64,000 bases of DNA from Planctomycetota bacterium (GTDB taxonomy: Bacteria; Planctomycetota; Planctomycetia; Pirellulales; Pirellulaceae). The stretch covers positions 248,001 through 312,000 of the forward strand of contig CAUJHS010000117.1 of assembly GCA_963204915.1 (NCBI GenBank), read 5' to 3'. The position numbers were made by a program, and so were the translations under genes. Positions 63,041-64,000 of this stretch are shown here, piece after piece. Below the pieces are notes generated by a model. That model made no database searches. It was not told the origin of the DNA and saw nothing but the letters and a program-made list of their open reading frames with translations. Within the stretch, counting starts at the first letter, position 1, and every line of letters starts with the position of its first letter.

Positions 63041-64000
63041 TTGACGCGCTTTCGATGTTGCTGGTGGCTGACGGTCTTCGCGGCGGCTTGCCTTGGCGGC
63101 TGCCGCAAGGAAGATGCGCCAACACGACGGGCGCCAAACTCGTCGTCGATCGATATTGCGGCGAACTCCGCGACAGCATCTCCTCGACCGCTGCGTGATG
63201 ACGACTGGTTTGAAGACGTCACCGAGCAATCGGGCGTGGCGTTTGAGTACCGCAATGGCCGTGAGGCGAACCGCTTCACGATCTTGGAAACCGTGGGCGG
63301 CGGCGTCGGAATGCTCGATTACGATCGAGACGGCGACCTCGATCTGTTCTTTCCCGGCGGCGGTTCGTTCGATGCTCAGGGGCAAGTAACCGGCCGAGTC
63401 GGCGGGTTGTTTCGCAACGAGGGCGACTTCCGTTTTATCGAAGTTACGCGAGAAGCGGGGCTGAATGACGCGTCGTTGTACACCCACGGTTGCCTCGCGT
63501 TCGACTACAACCAGGACGGCTTCCTCGATTTGCTGGTGACGGGATACGGCGGATGTCGGCTCTTTCGCAACACCCAGCAAGCCCGCTTCATCGACGCGAC
63601 CGCCGAGGCGGGCCTCGAAGCCAACGACTGGACCACGGCCGCGGCCGCCGCCGACGTGGACCGCGACGGCTGGCCTGACCTTTACCTGGCGACGTACGTG
63701 ACGTGGGCGCCCGCAGACGACGCCCGACGTTTTTGCGGAGATCGCGAACGCGAAATTCGCGACGTATGTCCTCCCCAGCTTTATCCCGACGCGCCCGATC
63801 GTTTGTTCCGCAATTTGGGCAACGGACGATTTGAGGAGATCACCGAACAGGCGGAATTAGTCCCACAAGGGCGCGGCCTAGGAGTGCTGGCGACCGACAT
63901 CAACCGCGACGGCTGGAATGATTTCTATCTCGCCAACGACGCTGGCTTCAATCACCTTTACCTCGGCGCCGGGGGTGGAAAACTTCACGAGACAGGACTC
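63041..64000 (+). CDS. CRTAC1-like lipoprotein with FG-GAP repeats, partial
   Basis: Runs off the right edge; no stop in the window. TTG 63041 in frame gives a lipoprotein signal with Cys21 (WWLTVFAAACLGGC). After a short linker: DDDWFEDVTEQSGVAFEYRNG, then FG-GAP blades with Asp-rich loops (VGMLDYDRDGDLDLFFPGGG; FDYNQDGFLDLLVTGYGG; AADVDRDGWPDLYLATYVTW; TDINRDGWNDFYLANDAG). It is a paralog of the propeller half of the 990-residue protein upstream but lacks its TPRs. Only about 320 residues are seen; an ASPIC domain would be expected downstream. Confidence 0.85.
   Translation, partial: MTRFRCCWWLTVFAAACLGGCRKEDAPTRRAPNSSSIDIAANSATASPRPLRDDDWFEDVTEQSGVAFEYRNGREANRFTILETVGGGVGMLDYDRDGDLDLFFPGGGSFDAQGQVTGRVGGLFRNEGDFRFIEVTREAGLNDASLYTHGCLAFDYNQDGFLDLLVTGYGGCRLFRNTQQARFIDATAEAGLEANDWTTAAAAADVDRDGWPDLYLATYVTWAPADDARRFCGDREREIRDVCPPQLYPDAPDRLFRNLGNGRFEEITEQAELVPQGRGLGVLATDINRDGWNDFYLANDAGFNHLYLGAGGGKLHETGL

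Overview
The window looks like a chromosomal segment of a Planctomycetota bacterium, probably Pirellulales-like. This is inferred from gene families, because there is no rRNA marker. The pointers are a DUF1559 protein with a prepilin-type N-terminus, two adjacent PQQ-type beta-propeller proteins, TPR/FG-GAP/ASPIC-UnbV proteins, lipoproteins with Ala-Pro-Glu repeats, small membrane proteins that begin with an (N/K)PYExP motif, a TMTC-like membrane/TPR protein and a MnmE-like GTPase that lacks the usual C-terminus. GC is high and genes lie on both strands. I see no tRNA, rRNA, CRISPR array, transposase or integrase.

Layout. 0-7.6 kb: a DUF1440-like membrane protein, an exported hypothetical, an ECF sigma/anti-sigma pair, two small repeat lipoproteins and a large fusion of a D-aminoacylase-like amidohydrolase with an M19 dipeptidase. 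7.6-23 kb: a Gfo/Idh/MocA oxidoreductase, CYTH, GYD, DinB, a PEP-hydrolase-like TIM barrel, an HNH nuclease, an SGNH hydrolase with TPRs, two PQQ-propeller proteins, a cupin, a class-V aminotransferase-fold enzyme, a membrane protein and a lipoprotein. 23-35.5 kb: a TMTC-like protein, DUF4259-like and DUF6940-like proteins, a RecQ-like helicase, a zinc-ribbon protein with three L7/L12-like repeats, NAD-dependent DNA ligase, a MnmE-like GTPase and a second D-aminoacylase.

35.7-46.6 kb is a co-directional type IV pilus/type II secretion operon: pseudopilin, histidine kinase, STAS protein, GspE/PilB ATPase, GspF/PilC, PilM, PilN, PilO, PilP/GspC-like protein, secretin and a small arginine-rich protein. 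Next comes a protein joining a macro-like domain to a SIR2-like NADase domain, a candidate immune effector. It is followed by about 0.6 kb of structured non-coding DNA leading into a CDF cation-efflux gene. That leader carries a strong intrinsic terminator, an upstream copy of the terminator's 3' arm (potential antiterminator) and a hairpin that can sequester that copy. This is the layout of a transcription-attenuation riboregulator.

50-58 kb: trpA, small membrane proteins, a histidine-containing integral membrane protein, and a minus-strand operon ROK sugar kinase > exopolyphosphatase > polyphosphate kinase. 58-64 kb: TPR/FG-GAP/ASPIC protein, DUF1559 protein behind a near-consensus sigma70 promoter, a lipoprotein, and a second FG-GAP lipoprotein that runs off the right edge.

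Most interesting points: the attenuator-like leader before the CDF gene; the macro-SIR2 fusion; the amidohydrolase-dipeptidase fusion that has lost its HxH metal motif; the L7/L12-like triple repeat on a membrane anchor; a two-copy dispersed palindromic element with covariation; and a polyphosphate operon that includes a ROK kinase.
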